Source: Anaerolineae bacterium (GTDB lineage Bacteria > Chloroflexota > Anaerolineae > Anaerolineales > Villigracilaceae). Taken from it: a DNA stretch of 32,404 bases. Position 1 is the stretch's first letter. Every line of letters begins with the position of its first letter. Below are positions 18,271 through 24,681 of the stretch, in pieces. Under the pieces are notes generated by a model. That model saw only the letters and a list, made by a program, of their open reading frames with translations. It was not told the DNA's origin and made no database searches. Position numbers and translations under genes: made by a program. The stretch lies in contig JAFLCF010000025.1 of NCBI GenBank assembly GCA_017303735.1, positions 1 to 32,404 of the forward strand, read 5' to 3'.

Positions 18271-18729
18271 CTAACTAAATTCCCAGACGGGTTCTCCGTT
18301 TAAGATTCGGCGGATTTGGTCAGGGAAGCGGTCCGGGTCAAGGGGTTTTCCTAAAAAGCCGTCAAACCCTGATTCTTTTGCCTTTTTCATTTGTTCCTGG
18401 CTGGCTTCTGCAGTGACGGCAATGATCGGCACCAACTTGAAGCGTTCCGAAGCACGGATCTTTTTCAAAGCACCATACCCGTCTTCATAAGGCAGACGAA
18501 TGTCCATCAGGATGAGATCCAGCCTGGGAAGGGTATCGGCATATTCAACCACTTCGTACCCCGAAGTCTTCCATTCGCAATGGATTCCCAAATAGCCTAA
18601 CATGCGGGCGATCAGAACAAAATTTGAAACATTATCTTCCACCACCAATACCGCCGCATCCTTCGGGATCGTCGGCTTGCGGATGGGTTGAGTATCAGAT
18701 ACAGCAGGGGATTGGTCTTGATCAGGCAT
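18271..18729 (-). CDS. Receiver-only response regulator
   Basis: From the ATG at 18729, which has AGGAG 6 bases upstream, the protein has 152 residues; the frame stays open to 18777 but the inner start is far better supported. A Pro/Gln/Asp-rich leader of about 25 residues precedes one CheY-like receiver domain. Acid-pocket E31 and D32, the phosphorylatable D76 in 'LILMDIRLP', T106 in 'IAVTA' and K128 in 'LGKPL' are all present, so it should be phosphorylatable. There is no DNA-binding or enzymatic output domain. It probably acts by protein contact, as CheY- or Spo0F-like proteins do. It overlaps the first receiver gene by 8 bp and leads directly into the sensor array. No cognate kinase is in the window. 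Confidence 0.92.
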   Translation of the reverse strand: MPDQDQSPAVSDTQPIRKPTIPKDAAVLVVEDNVSNFVLIARMLGYLGIHCEWKTSGYEVVEYADTLPRLDLILMDIRLPYEDGYGALKKIRASERFKLVPIIAVTAEASQEQMKKAKESGFDGFLGKPLDPDRFPDQIRRILNGEPVWEFS

Positions 18730-19111
18730 TCGGTCTCCTTGTAATGAAACGTTCGATCTGCTGGGCGAGTGTATCAATGTCGATCGGTTTTTGAATATAA
18801 CCGTCGCACCCCGCCTCCAGCGACTTCTCGCGATCGCCGCGCATCACATTGGCAGTCACTGCCACGATTGGGATGTTCTTATATTTTTCCATTTTCTTGA
18901 TTTTTGCTGTCAATGTATATCCGTCCATGTCGGGCATGTTGATGTCCATCAAGATTAGGTCGATCGGTTCATTTTCGAGCTTATTAAATGCAAGGTCCGC
19001 GTTTGATGCTTCGACCACCATATAACCCTCTGCATTTAACACTCTACGGATCAGGTTGCGATTATCAGGATTATCTTCTACATACAAAATTGTATTTCCA
19101 GTAATTGTCAT
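18722..19111 (-). CDS. Receiver-only response regulator (first gene of the sensor operon)
   Basis: The 129-aa product is a single CheY-like receiver domain with acid-pocket E12 and D13 (ILYVEDNPDNRN), phospho-acceptor D56 (LILMDINMPDMDGY), T86 (VAVTANVM) and K108 (IQKPI). This single-domain form is common among regulators found beside complex hybrid kinases. I start it at the ATG at 19111, with GGGAG about 11 bases upstream. A GTG four codons earlier is possible, but its ribosome binding site would be too close. It is the first gene after a candidate promoter and overlaps the second receiver gene by 8 bp. The two may form a phosphorelay pair or compete for one kinase; neither can be decided from sequence. 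Confidence 0.92.
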   Translation of the reverse strand: MTITGNTILYVEDNPDNRNLIRRVLNAEGYMVVEASNADLAFNKLENEPIDLILMDINMPDMDGYTLTAKIKKMEKYKNIPIVAVTANVMRGDREKSLEAGCDGYIQKPIDIDTLAQQIERFITRRPNA

Positions 19112-19202
19112 GGTGCAGCGCACTCCCAGCAGAATTTTACTTTAATGCCGGGCTATGTCCATAACAGCAACCTTACAACTTGCTTTAACTTTTGCTTACA
19201 TT

Positions 19203-19211
19203 AGTATAGCA
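19203..19211 (-). promoter_or_regulatory. Candidate extended -10 promoter of the receiver/sensor operon
   Basis: On the minus strand the sequence TGCTATACT gives a TGn-extended -10 box (TATACT at 19203-19208) about 90 bases before the first receiver start. The -35 position falls inside the tRNA terminator hairpin and has no consensus match, as can occur with extended -10 promoters. The same 10-mer, TTAGTATAGC on the plus strand, recurs in the SET gene promoter. Confidence 0.5.
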
Positions 19212-19215
19212 TAAC

Positions 19216-19243
19216 AAAAAGCCGAGGCGGGGTGCTCCTCGGC
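19216..19243 (-). terminator. Rho-independent terminator after tRNA-Gly
   Basis: On the minus strand GCCGAGG and CCTCGGC form a 7-bp GC-rich stem around a 9-base loop, followed directly by TTTTT. It lies 8 bases beyond the tRNA 3' end and separates the tRNA unit from the sensor operon. Confidence 0.88.
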
Positions 19244-19251
19244 TTCATGAG

Positions 19252-19322
19252 AGCGGGTGGCGGGAATCGAACCCGCGTATTGTGCTTGGGAAGCACATGT
19301 TCTACCACTGAACTACACCCGC
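19252..19322 (-). tRNA. tRNA-Gly (anticodon CCC)
   Basis: A complete 71-base cloverleaf can be folded. The acceptor stem is GCGGGTG/CACCCGC with discriminator T, the D-loop region has AGTGGTAGAAC, the anticodon stem is TGTGC/GCACA with loop TTCCCAA (anticodon CCC, reading GGG), and the T arm is GCGGG-TTCGATT-CCCGC. The 3' CCA is not encoded. It has its own consensus promoter and terminator and so is transcribed alone. Confidence 0.96.
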
Positions 19323-19337
19323 AGTAACAACGGCAGG

Positions 19338-19367
19338 ATTATACGTCACGCTTAAAAGCCGTGTCAA
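19338..19367 (-). promoter_or_regulatory. Consensus sigma70-type promoter of tRNA-Gly
   Basis: Perfect TTGACA (19362-19367) and perfect TATAAT (19338-19343) are separated by 18 bases on the minus strand. Transcription would begin near 19331, about 9 bases before the mature tRNA 5' end. Confidence 0.9.
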
Positions 19368-19409
19368 GGCGAATTAAGAGCCGACGAAAACCGCTTCGCC
19401 CTTAACTGC

Positions 19410-20447
19410 TTATTGCTTGCGTTTCAGCAGCATGTTCGCCAACCCAAGGATTGCCTCCCCGGCTTCACCTTGCGGATTTGCTTCGTTTAAATATCCGAGT
19501 GCTTTCTGAGTCAGCTCTTCAGACATTTTTTCTGCATAGGCTTTTCCGCCTTCATTTTCCAATATCGCCGCAACCGTTGCAACTTCATTTGCTGTGATCG
19601 GACCTTGACGCCAGCGGCGCGCAAACTCGCCATTCTTTTCTAATGCAAATAAAACAGGCAGAGAATTCTTTCCCTCAACCAAATCGCTCGCGGCAGATTT
19701 TCCCGTCAGAGCTTCATTACCCCAGATCCCGAGAATATCATCCTGAACTTGAAATGCGAGCCCAAGGTTGTAACCGAAGAGTCGGTATAACTCAATTTCT
19801 TTTTCATGCGCGTAGCCAAGAAGAGCGCCAATCTGGGTACAGACAGAGAGTAGGGCAGAGGTTTTTCCGCCGATCATGGGCCAGTAATCATCTATCTTAA
19901 GATCTGTGCGTTCTTCATACGACATATCCAGAAATTGACCTTGCGTAAGTTCCAGACAACAATCATTCATTAGGCTTGAAGCGCGCACAACCATCTCTGC
20001 TGGATAATGTTCTTTCAAGCTAAGAGCCGCCTGATTTGCAATGACGAATAAAGCATCCCCGACATTGATCGCCATCGGCGCACCCCATTTGACCCAGGCA
20101 GTTTTTCTTCCACGCCGAAGTTCTGAGTTATCTTGAATGTCATCATGTACCAGTGAAAAATTATGAACGAGTTCGATAGCGGCAGCAATTGAAACTGCGT
20201 GTAGCCAATTTATATCAGTTCTTTTTCCATCTTCTTTACTGTTAATAGAAGCAACTGAGAGTAAAGTAATCAATGGACGGATGCGCTTCCCTGTTGCTTG
20301 AGCACCGGCTCCCTCACCCGTCCAGCCCATGTGATAGGTCAACATTTCATGGAACGCTTTTGTGCGAGGTTCATCGAGCCTGCTCACCTGCCGTTTTAGT
20401 TCAACCTCAATGGAATCGAGCATGGATTGTTGTAAATTCTGGGTCAT
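19410..20447 (-). CDS. Polyprenyl (probably geranylgeranyl-type) diphosphate synthase
   Basis: The 345-aa product is a trans-prenyl diphosphate synthase, which condenses isopentenyl diphosphate with allylic diphosphates in the cytoplasm. Visible motifs are GKRIRP (53-58), the first aspartate-rich motif DDIQD (102-106) within 'LVHNFSLVHDDIQD', 'RRGRKTAW', GGKTSALL (193-200) and the second motif as DDILG (236-240). DDILGIWG in place of a full second DDxxD is seen in IdsA-type enzymes of other bacteria. Phe at the fifth position before the first motif and no insertion within it fit a C15-C20 chain length, but product length is not certain. It overlaps the HAD phosphatase gene by ATGA, which fixes the start and suggests linked expression. 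Confidence 0.93.
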   Translation of the reverse strand: MTQNLQQSMLDSIEVELKRQVSRLDEPRTKAFHEMLTYHMGWTGEGAGAQATGKRIRPLITLLSVASINSKEDGKRTDINWLHAVSIAAAIELVHNFSLVHDDIQDNSELRRGRKTAWVKWGAPMAINVGDALFVIANQAALSLKEHYPAEMVVRASSLMNDCCLELTQGQFLDMSYEERTDLKIDDYWPMIGGKTSALLSVCTQIGALLGYAHEKEIELYRLFGYNLGLAFQVQDDILGIWGNEALTGKSAASDLVEGKNSLPVLFALEKNGEFARRWRQGPITANEVATVAAILENEGGKAYAEKMSEELTQKALGYLNEANPQGEAGEAILGLANMLLKRKQ

Positions 20448-21067
20448 TGCTTTATTCCTCTAATATCAAGTTTTGTTAACTCTGCCCGCAATTGAGTGGG
20501 GGACAAGTAATGAATAGCATAGAAGCCCATGTTTCGAGCCGTTTGAATGTTGGGCAGAGAGTCATCGATAAACAGGCATTCTTGAGCCGTGTAGCCAATT
20601 CTTCGTAGCGTAATGTCGAAGATCGCTTTCTCTGGTTTGACGGTCTTATGTTCGCCAGAGATGATCATATCGTCGAACATATTGAAGAAATCATAGCGCT
20701 TTCTAACGATCTCAAATTTCTCCATCGAAAAATTACTTAGCAGAAACAAGGGCCAGTTCTCTTTTTTTAAATCGCGGACGATTTGAACAGTCTCCTCATA
20801 GGGAGGGGTGAGGCTTTCTTCCCAATGGGTATCGTAAGCCTGGATCAGATCTGCGTAATGAGGAAATTCTTTGGATAATTCAGCAACCCCCTCATGGAAA
20901 GGGCGACCGGCATCCTGCTTGGCATTCCACTCCATGAAGCGAACCTGTTCAAGAAAAGAGTCGACAGTTGCCGGGTCCGGGAGGAGCCGGTTGTAAAGTT
21001 GGTAGACGTCCCAACCAATGAGGACATTACCAAGGTCAAAGATGATGGCGCGGATGGATGGAGTCAT
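20444..21067 (-). CDS. HAD-superfamily (subfamily IA) hydrolase, YihX-like
   Basis: The 207-aa product is a HAD phosphatase with nucleophile D11 in 'IIFDLGNVLIGWD', motif II Ser in 'LFLLSNFS', motif III Lys in 'KTVKPEKAIF' and the acidic motif IV 'LFIDDS'. Having Gly at the usual second Asp position (DLGNV) matches YihX-type sugar-phosphate phosphatases and the N-domain of soluble epoxide hydrolases. The helical cap between residues 15 and 90 fits subfamily IA. The substrate is unknown. Coupling to the prenyl synthase gene makes a prenyl or sugar phosphate possible, but this is inference. The ATG at 21067 has no clear ribosome binding site; TAAAAT lies 12 bases upstream, so a very short leader is possible. 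Confidence 0.88.
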   Translation of the reverse strand: MTPSIRAIIFDLGNVLIGWDVYQLYNRLLPDPATVDSFLEQVRFMEWNAKQDAGRPFHEGVAELSKEFPHYADLIQAYDTHWEESLTPPYEETVQIVRDLKKENWPLFLLSNFSMEKFEIVRKRYDFFNMFDDMIISGEHKTVKPEKAIFDITLRRIGYTAQECLFIDDSLPNIQTARNMGFYAIHYLSPTQLRAELTKLDIRGIKQ

Positions 21068-21108
21068 GTTTGCCGCGCTATTTTATCCGAAGAAGGCAAA
21101 TCTGGCGG

Positions 21109-21114
21109 TATAAT
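21109..21114 (+). promoter_or_regulatory. Candidate -10 box (TATAAT) for the plus-strand 140-aa gene
   Basis: TATAAT lies in the divergent intergenic region, about 100 bases before the start at 21217. No convincing -35 box is found at 16-18 bases, so this is a weak call. A transcript from here would contain the whole inverted repeat at 21137-21184 in its leader. Confidence 0.3.
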
Positions 21115-21136
21115 CGCGCGATTGTGTAATACCCTC

Positions 21137-21184
21137 GGTCACAAATTGAAGGCTTTCAAAGTTGAGAGTCCGCAATTTGTGACC
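21137..21184. repeat. Perfect 12-bp inverted repeat in the divergent intergenic region
   Basis: GGTCACAAATTG (21137-21148) is repeated in inverse as CAATTTGTGACC (21173-21184) around a 24-base spacer. The spacer itself contains a partial inverted match (GGCTTTC against GAGAGTCC). It could be a leader hairpin or an operator pair. A second small palindrome, GGGTATAAACCC (about 21190-21201), lies between it and the ribosome binding site at 21205. Confidence 0.75.
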
Positions 21185-21216
21185 GCGTTGGGTATAAACC
21201 CATTTGGAGAACTGAC

Positions 21217-21639
21217 TTGAGCCGATTAATCAACACTGACTCTGTAGGAAAAGAACGAACCCGTTTGTCGAAATCGATCGTGCTGTGTATTCGCGAATTG
21301 GCGAAACAAAGCCAGGTGACGCCGGAAACAAAGGACCAGGCGGCATACATCGCGATGGCATTGCAAGCCATTTCTGAAGGCATCGATTCATCTGTGGCAG
21401 CCTGGGAGAAGCGCGACTATTGGGTGAAAGCCGATAAATTCCGCATGGAGTGGATGTGGGCTTCGCAATATGCTTCGAAATTGAAAGATGCCGTGCTTTC
21501 CGATGATTGGGCGACCATCGCAACTATGCTGCCTTCGATCGCACAGAAATTCAGCAAGATAGAAGTTTCAGATAATCATCGGCTTGGAAAGCCTTGGAGC
21601 AGCGCTTACAAACTACTTGCCCTGCATCAGAAGTTGTAA
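21217..21639 (+). CDS. Hypothetical protein, 140 aa
   Basis: This is the only convincing plus-strand gene in the window. It begins with TTG at 21217, with GGAG 8 bases upstream, and encodes a soluble, mostly helical protein. Tryptophans cluster in 'VAAWEKRDYWVKADKFRMEW'. There is no signal peptide, membrane helix or recognised catalytic motif, and I do not recognise the family. It is followed 20 bases later by a strong terminator shared with the convergent SET gene and is preceded by a 12-bp inverted repeat, so it looks like an independently controlled single-gene unit. The good ribosome binding site, terminator and ordinary residue composition argue that it is real. Confidence 0.75.
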   Translation: MSRLINTDSVGKERTRLSKSIVLCIRELAKQSQVTPETKDQAAYIAMALQAISEGIDSSVAAWEKRDYWVKADKFRMEWMWASQYASKLKDAVLSDDWATIATMLPSIAQKFSKIEVSDNHRLGKPWSSAYKLLALHQKL

Positions 21640-21658
21640 CTGGTTTTCGTAGCCATAT

Positions 21659-21699
21659 AACAAAACGTCCGAAGCCTTTGTGACTTCGGACGTTTTGTT
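21659..21699. terminator. Bidirectional rho-independent terminator between convergent genes
   Basis: A perfect 16-bp stem (AACAAAACGTCCGAAG paired with its reverse complement) encloses a 9-base loop. T-rich sequence on the right and A-rich sequence on the left let it work in both directions, between the 140-aa gene (stop 21639) and the SET gene (stop 21706). Confidence 0.93.
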
Positions 21700-21705
21700 T
21701 ATTGC

Positions 21706-22197
21706 TTAGGGTTTGATCTTTTCCAGATTGTTCTTTGTTGCCTGGAGCAGCTCGATCATCAGATCGCGGATATGCGGATTGAGATAATGGCGCTCCAGTG
21801 TAGACAAGGGCAGAAAACGCGCACCCGCCACAACGTTGATGCAATTCGTCGAACCGCACAAACAGATGAAAGGCGCGTCCATTTGCCATTCGGTGGAAGG
21901 ATAGAAGAAATACAATTCTTCTCCTTTTTCGATGTCGCGTGCAGCGACCATTTCCATATTCTCCGTATCGAGGATCACGTTTGGGTCACATGAGTGATTG
22001 AGTGCGGCGAGCTTGCCAACATGTGTGTGACGATCACGTGCGATCTGTACAGTAAAGCGATTGGGCTTATTGGTGATGTTCTCGCTCGCCATAGAGCAAA
22101 TAACTTCACCTTTCTTATAGTTTTGTTTTGTCGTCAGCGTTCTGAACTTGTTTTCAGTTTTGATGGATAATTTATCCATCGTGTTTGTTGCAGACAT
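21706..22197 (-). CDS. SET-domain protein (putative lysine methyltransferase)
   Basis: The 163-aa product is a compact SET domain. It has the NHSCDPN motif (67-73) that forms part of the SAM and catalytic site, the segment 'ARDIEKGEELYFFYPSTEW' in place of the eukaryotic ELTYDY block, and a post-SET-like cysteine group (C112, C114, C119 in 'ICLCGSTNCINVVAG'). SET enzymes transfer methyl groups from S-adenosylmethionine to protein lysines. Here there is almost nothing outside the SET core, so targeting must come from a small insert or a partner. The substrate is unknown. A strong ribosome binding site (AGGAG) precedes the ATG at 22197, and the gene has its own promoter and terminator, so it is monocistronic. 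Confidence 0.88.
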   Translation of the reverse strand: MSATNTMDKLSIKTENKFRTLTTKQNYKKGEVICSMASENITNKPNRFTVQIARDRHTHVGKLAALNHSCDPNVILDTENMEMVAARDIEKGEELYFFYPSTEWQMDAPFICLCGSTNCINVVAGARFLPLSTLERHYLNPHIRDLMIELLQATKNNLEKIKP

Positions 22198-22238
22198 TAT
22201 TTGTTTCTCCTATTCGTAATTGATAAACGTTTAGGATT

Positions 22239-22266
22239 AGTATAGCTACAATAAAAAATAATTCAA
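22239..22266 (-). promoter_or_regulatory. Promoter of the SET-domain gene
   Basis: TTGAAT (22261-22266) and TATACT (22239-22244) are separated by 16 bases on the minus strand. This predicts a start near 22232 and a leader of about 35 bases with an AGGAG ribosome binding site. Confidence 0.75.
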
Positions 22267-22335
22267 GTGTTTTTGAAGTCAATCAAAATATTTTAAGGTA
22301 TGGAATTTTTCAAACAAATCCATCTCTATATTTTT

Positions 22336-24681
22336 TTATTTGATTATTTTTAGTTTATTCCAGCGGATTAACATGTTTGCAATCCATAACTGACGGCGTA
22401 ATCGCATCCAGATATTCCATGCATGCAACGCATCTGCACGAGTGGAGTGATAATCAATAAACAGTGAACTCTGATATACGTGAGTTAATGCAGATGTATT
22501 CTCTTTCAATTGAAGAAGCGCTTGTGCAAACCATGCAGGTGATTTGAGTTGTTCGACGGCTTCAAGGATCGTATCGTGATATTCGGATGAAGTGCCTGAG
22601 CGTTTCCATGTGCCTGTAAGCGGACGCCCGACGCGATAAAAATTCTGGTAAATGCGTTCGAGCGCAAGGGAAGGCTCCAGCCTTAAGATCAACCAACGCT
22701 CGATGACTGTGAAATACAGGAAAGCCAGGGCAAAAATGCCAAATACAGGCGAAAGCCAAAGCAGGATCTGTTCCAATCGGAACCGCGTTAGAAGCCGGGC
22801 AGCGGATTCTTGATTTTCGATGTCTTGCAGCGGAGTGAAATCTCCGGCAGCACGTTCGATCTCTGGCAGTGAGGCAGTTGGCTCAAACTCGACCCAGCCG
22901 ATCTCAGGGAAGTAGATCTCTACCCACGAGTGGGCATTTAGCTCGCGGATGATATAGCGCGCATTCGGTGCATCGTACAGACCCGGCGAGTACCCGGATA
23001 CAAAACGTGCGGGCAGTCCATTGATGCGCGCAAGCACGACCATGGCTGTGGCGTAATAATCACAATAGCCTTTCTTTAGATCGAAGAGGAAGTAATCAGC
23101 CACATCCTGGTTGGATGGGGGAGCGGGAACTTCGAGATCGTATGGATAGGTACTGCGCAAATAGCTTTCGATGGCTTTGGCTTTGTCGTAAGGATTCTCG
23201 ATGCCTTCTGTGATCTCAAACGCAAGGGTGCGGACTCGCTCTGGCACATCGCGCGGTAGAACAAGATAGCGATTGAAAATATCTTCAGGGTATTCACTTG
23301 ATGCCGAGCGCAAGTCATCGAGAGTGGGGGCGGGGATGTAGGTCTCTGCATGATAGGCGGTGACATCGCTGGTTGCAGCGAAGAGATCGGCTTGGATCAA
23401 AGCCGTCTGGTCAACGAACAGGTCTGAGGTAGGGCGGAGGCGCCATTGAGCGGTGAAAGGCACATCGAGGCTGAACAACGTCCCGCTCCAGAAAATCCTG
23501 CCTTCGGGTTCGACCATCTGTACATCCATTTTGATCAGGTGATACTCGTTCAACAGGGCAGGCAGCAGAGGCGTGTTGGCGGCAACGCTTTGTTTGATTG
23601 CAAGGCTCGAAGCCCAGCCGGTGCCCATGTATTGATCGTATACGACGTCGCGCCAGTAATATTGCGGGACGGGTGCAGGCAACATTTCGGTTGGCACAGG
23701 CGGCAGCTCGCCAGTGAAAATGATCATGACGACCTTTTCAGAGTTGGCAAAACTGCCGGTTAGCAAATGGTCACGCGGCATGGACGGCGATTGTGTAGGC
23801 GACGCCTGAATTGCGCCGACCGGGCGTTGAATGCCGAGCATTTCAGCGGCATCATTATTATTTCGTTTGCGTAAAAGTTCAACGAGATCGTTCCATGATA
23901 ATGATGGCGTGACCGCCGCAAGCAAAGAGACGATGAAGGTAATGACAACCACGGCGGAACCCAGATCAATAGAGATGCTCTCTGAAAAATCGACTCGTGT
24001 TTTCTGCCACAGAATGGTATGGGTTTTGTAATGCCAGATGCCCATCAGCAAAAGCAGAATGATGAGCAACGCCAGGAGATATTCCACCCGCCGTTCGCTG
24101 TATGCCATTACAACCGTTAGCACAGTTAACGCCGGCAATAAAGCGATGAGGGCTTTCCGTTTTTCAGCGAACCAACCCAGCCAAGCAGAAACCAGCCAAT
24201 GGATCAGGATCCAAAACAGGCTGCGAATGAGCGAGTCGTTGACGCTGATGTTTTCATCGAAGCCCGCCAGCCAGGTTTGCAAGCGCACCATCAATACAGT
24301 CGATGCATCAACGATCACCTGCCAGGCAGCTTGAATGGAAGTGATTTCGATTTGCGCGTTGGGTCTCCACGTGCTCAGCGTGGAAAAAATTGCAGTGAGG
24401 AGATTCAGCAGCGGCTGAGTCAGACGCGCACCCACGATCCATATCAGGAGGAAGCCCAGCGCCGCGATCCCCGCTGATGCTTGTATGCCGTTTCTTTGAG
24501 TTTTACTCCCGCCGAAGCCGACAGCCGCAGCGGCAAGACAGATCAGAAAAAAATATTGGGTGTTGAGCGTGCCCGGCACCGAGGCGGCGATGCCTGATGT
24601 CAGCACGGCAAGTGCAGAAAGGACGAGCAGTATGCCCATCACGTCAGCTGTAAAGAGAAAGCGCACAAACCGCAAGATCAT
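22336..24681 (-). CDS. TgpA-like membrane transglutaminase (DUF3488/transglutaminase core)
   Basis: This 781-aa protein has about seven hydrophobic helices in residues 10-260, a large extracytoplasmic region, a further TM helix (638-660) and a cytoplasmic tail of the DUF4129 type. The transglutaminase-like core shows catalytic Cys540 (KKGYCDYYATAMVVLARINGL), His584 (NAHSWVEIYFPE) and an acidic third residue, Glu600 (GWVEFEPTAS), where many relatives have Asp. Pseudomonas TgpA has the same overall layout. The natural substrate is unknown; a peptidase-like or crosslinking action on surface proteins is possible. The gene overlaps the DUF58 gene by 4 bp, the usual partner. No MoxR-type AAA ATPase, often third in this group, is nearby. 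Confidence 0.9.
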   Translation of the reverse strand: MILRFVRFLFTADVMGILLVLSALAVLTSGIAASVPGTLNTQYFFLICLAAAAVGFGGSKTQRNGIQASAGIAALGFLLIWIVGARLTQPLLNLLTAIFSTLSTWRPNAQIEITSIQAAWQVIVDASTVLMVRLQTWLAGFDENISVNDSLIRSLFWILIHWLVSAWLGWFAEKRKALIALLPALTVLTVVMAYSERRVEYLLALLIILLLLMGIWHYKTHTILWQKTRVDFSESISIDLGSAVVVITFIVSLLAAVTPSLSWNDLVELLRKRNNNDAAEMLGIQRPVGAIQASPTQSPSMPRDHLLTGSFANSEKVVMIIFTGELPPVPTEMLPAPVPQYYWRDVVYDQYMGTGWASSLAIKQSVAANTPLLPALLNEYHLIKMDVQMVEPEGRIFWSGTLFSLDVPFTAQWRLRPTSDLFVDQTALIQADLFAATSDVTAYHAETYIPAPTLDDLRSASSEYPEDIFNRYLVLPRDVPERVRTLAFEITEGIENPYDKAKAIESYLRSTYPYDLEVPAPPSNQDVADYFLFDLKKGYCDYYATAMVVLARINGLPARFVSGYSPGLYDAPNARYIIRELNAHSWVEIYFPEIGWVEFEPTASLPEIERAAGDFTPLQDIENQESAARLLTRFRLEQILLWLSPVFGIFALAFLYFTVIERWLILRLEPSLALERIYQNFYRVGRPLTGTWKRSGTSSEYHDTILEAVEQLKSPAWFAQALLQLKENTSALTHVYQSSLFIDYHSTRADALHAWNIWMRLRRQLWIANMLIRWNKLKIIK

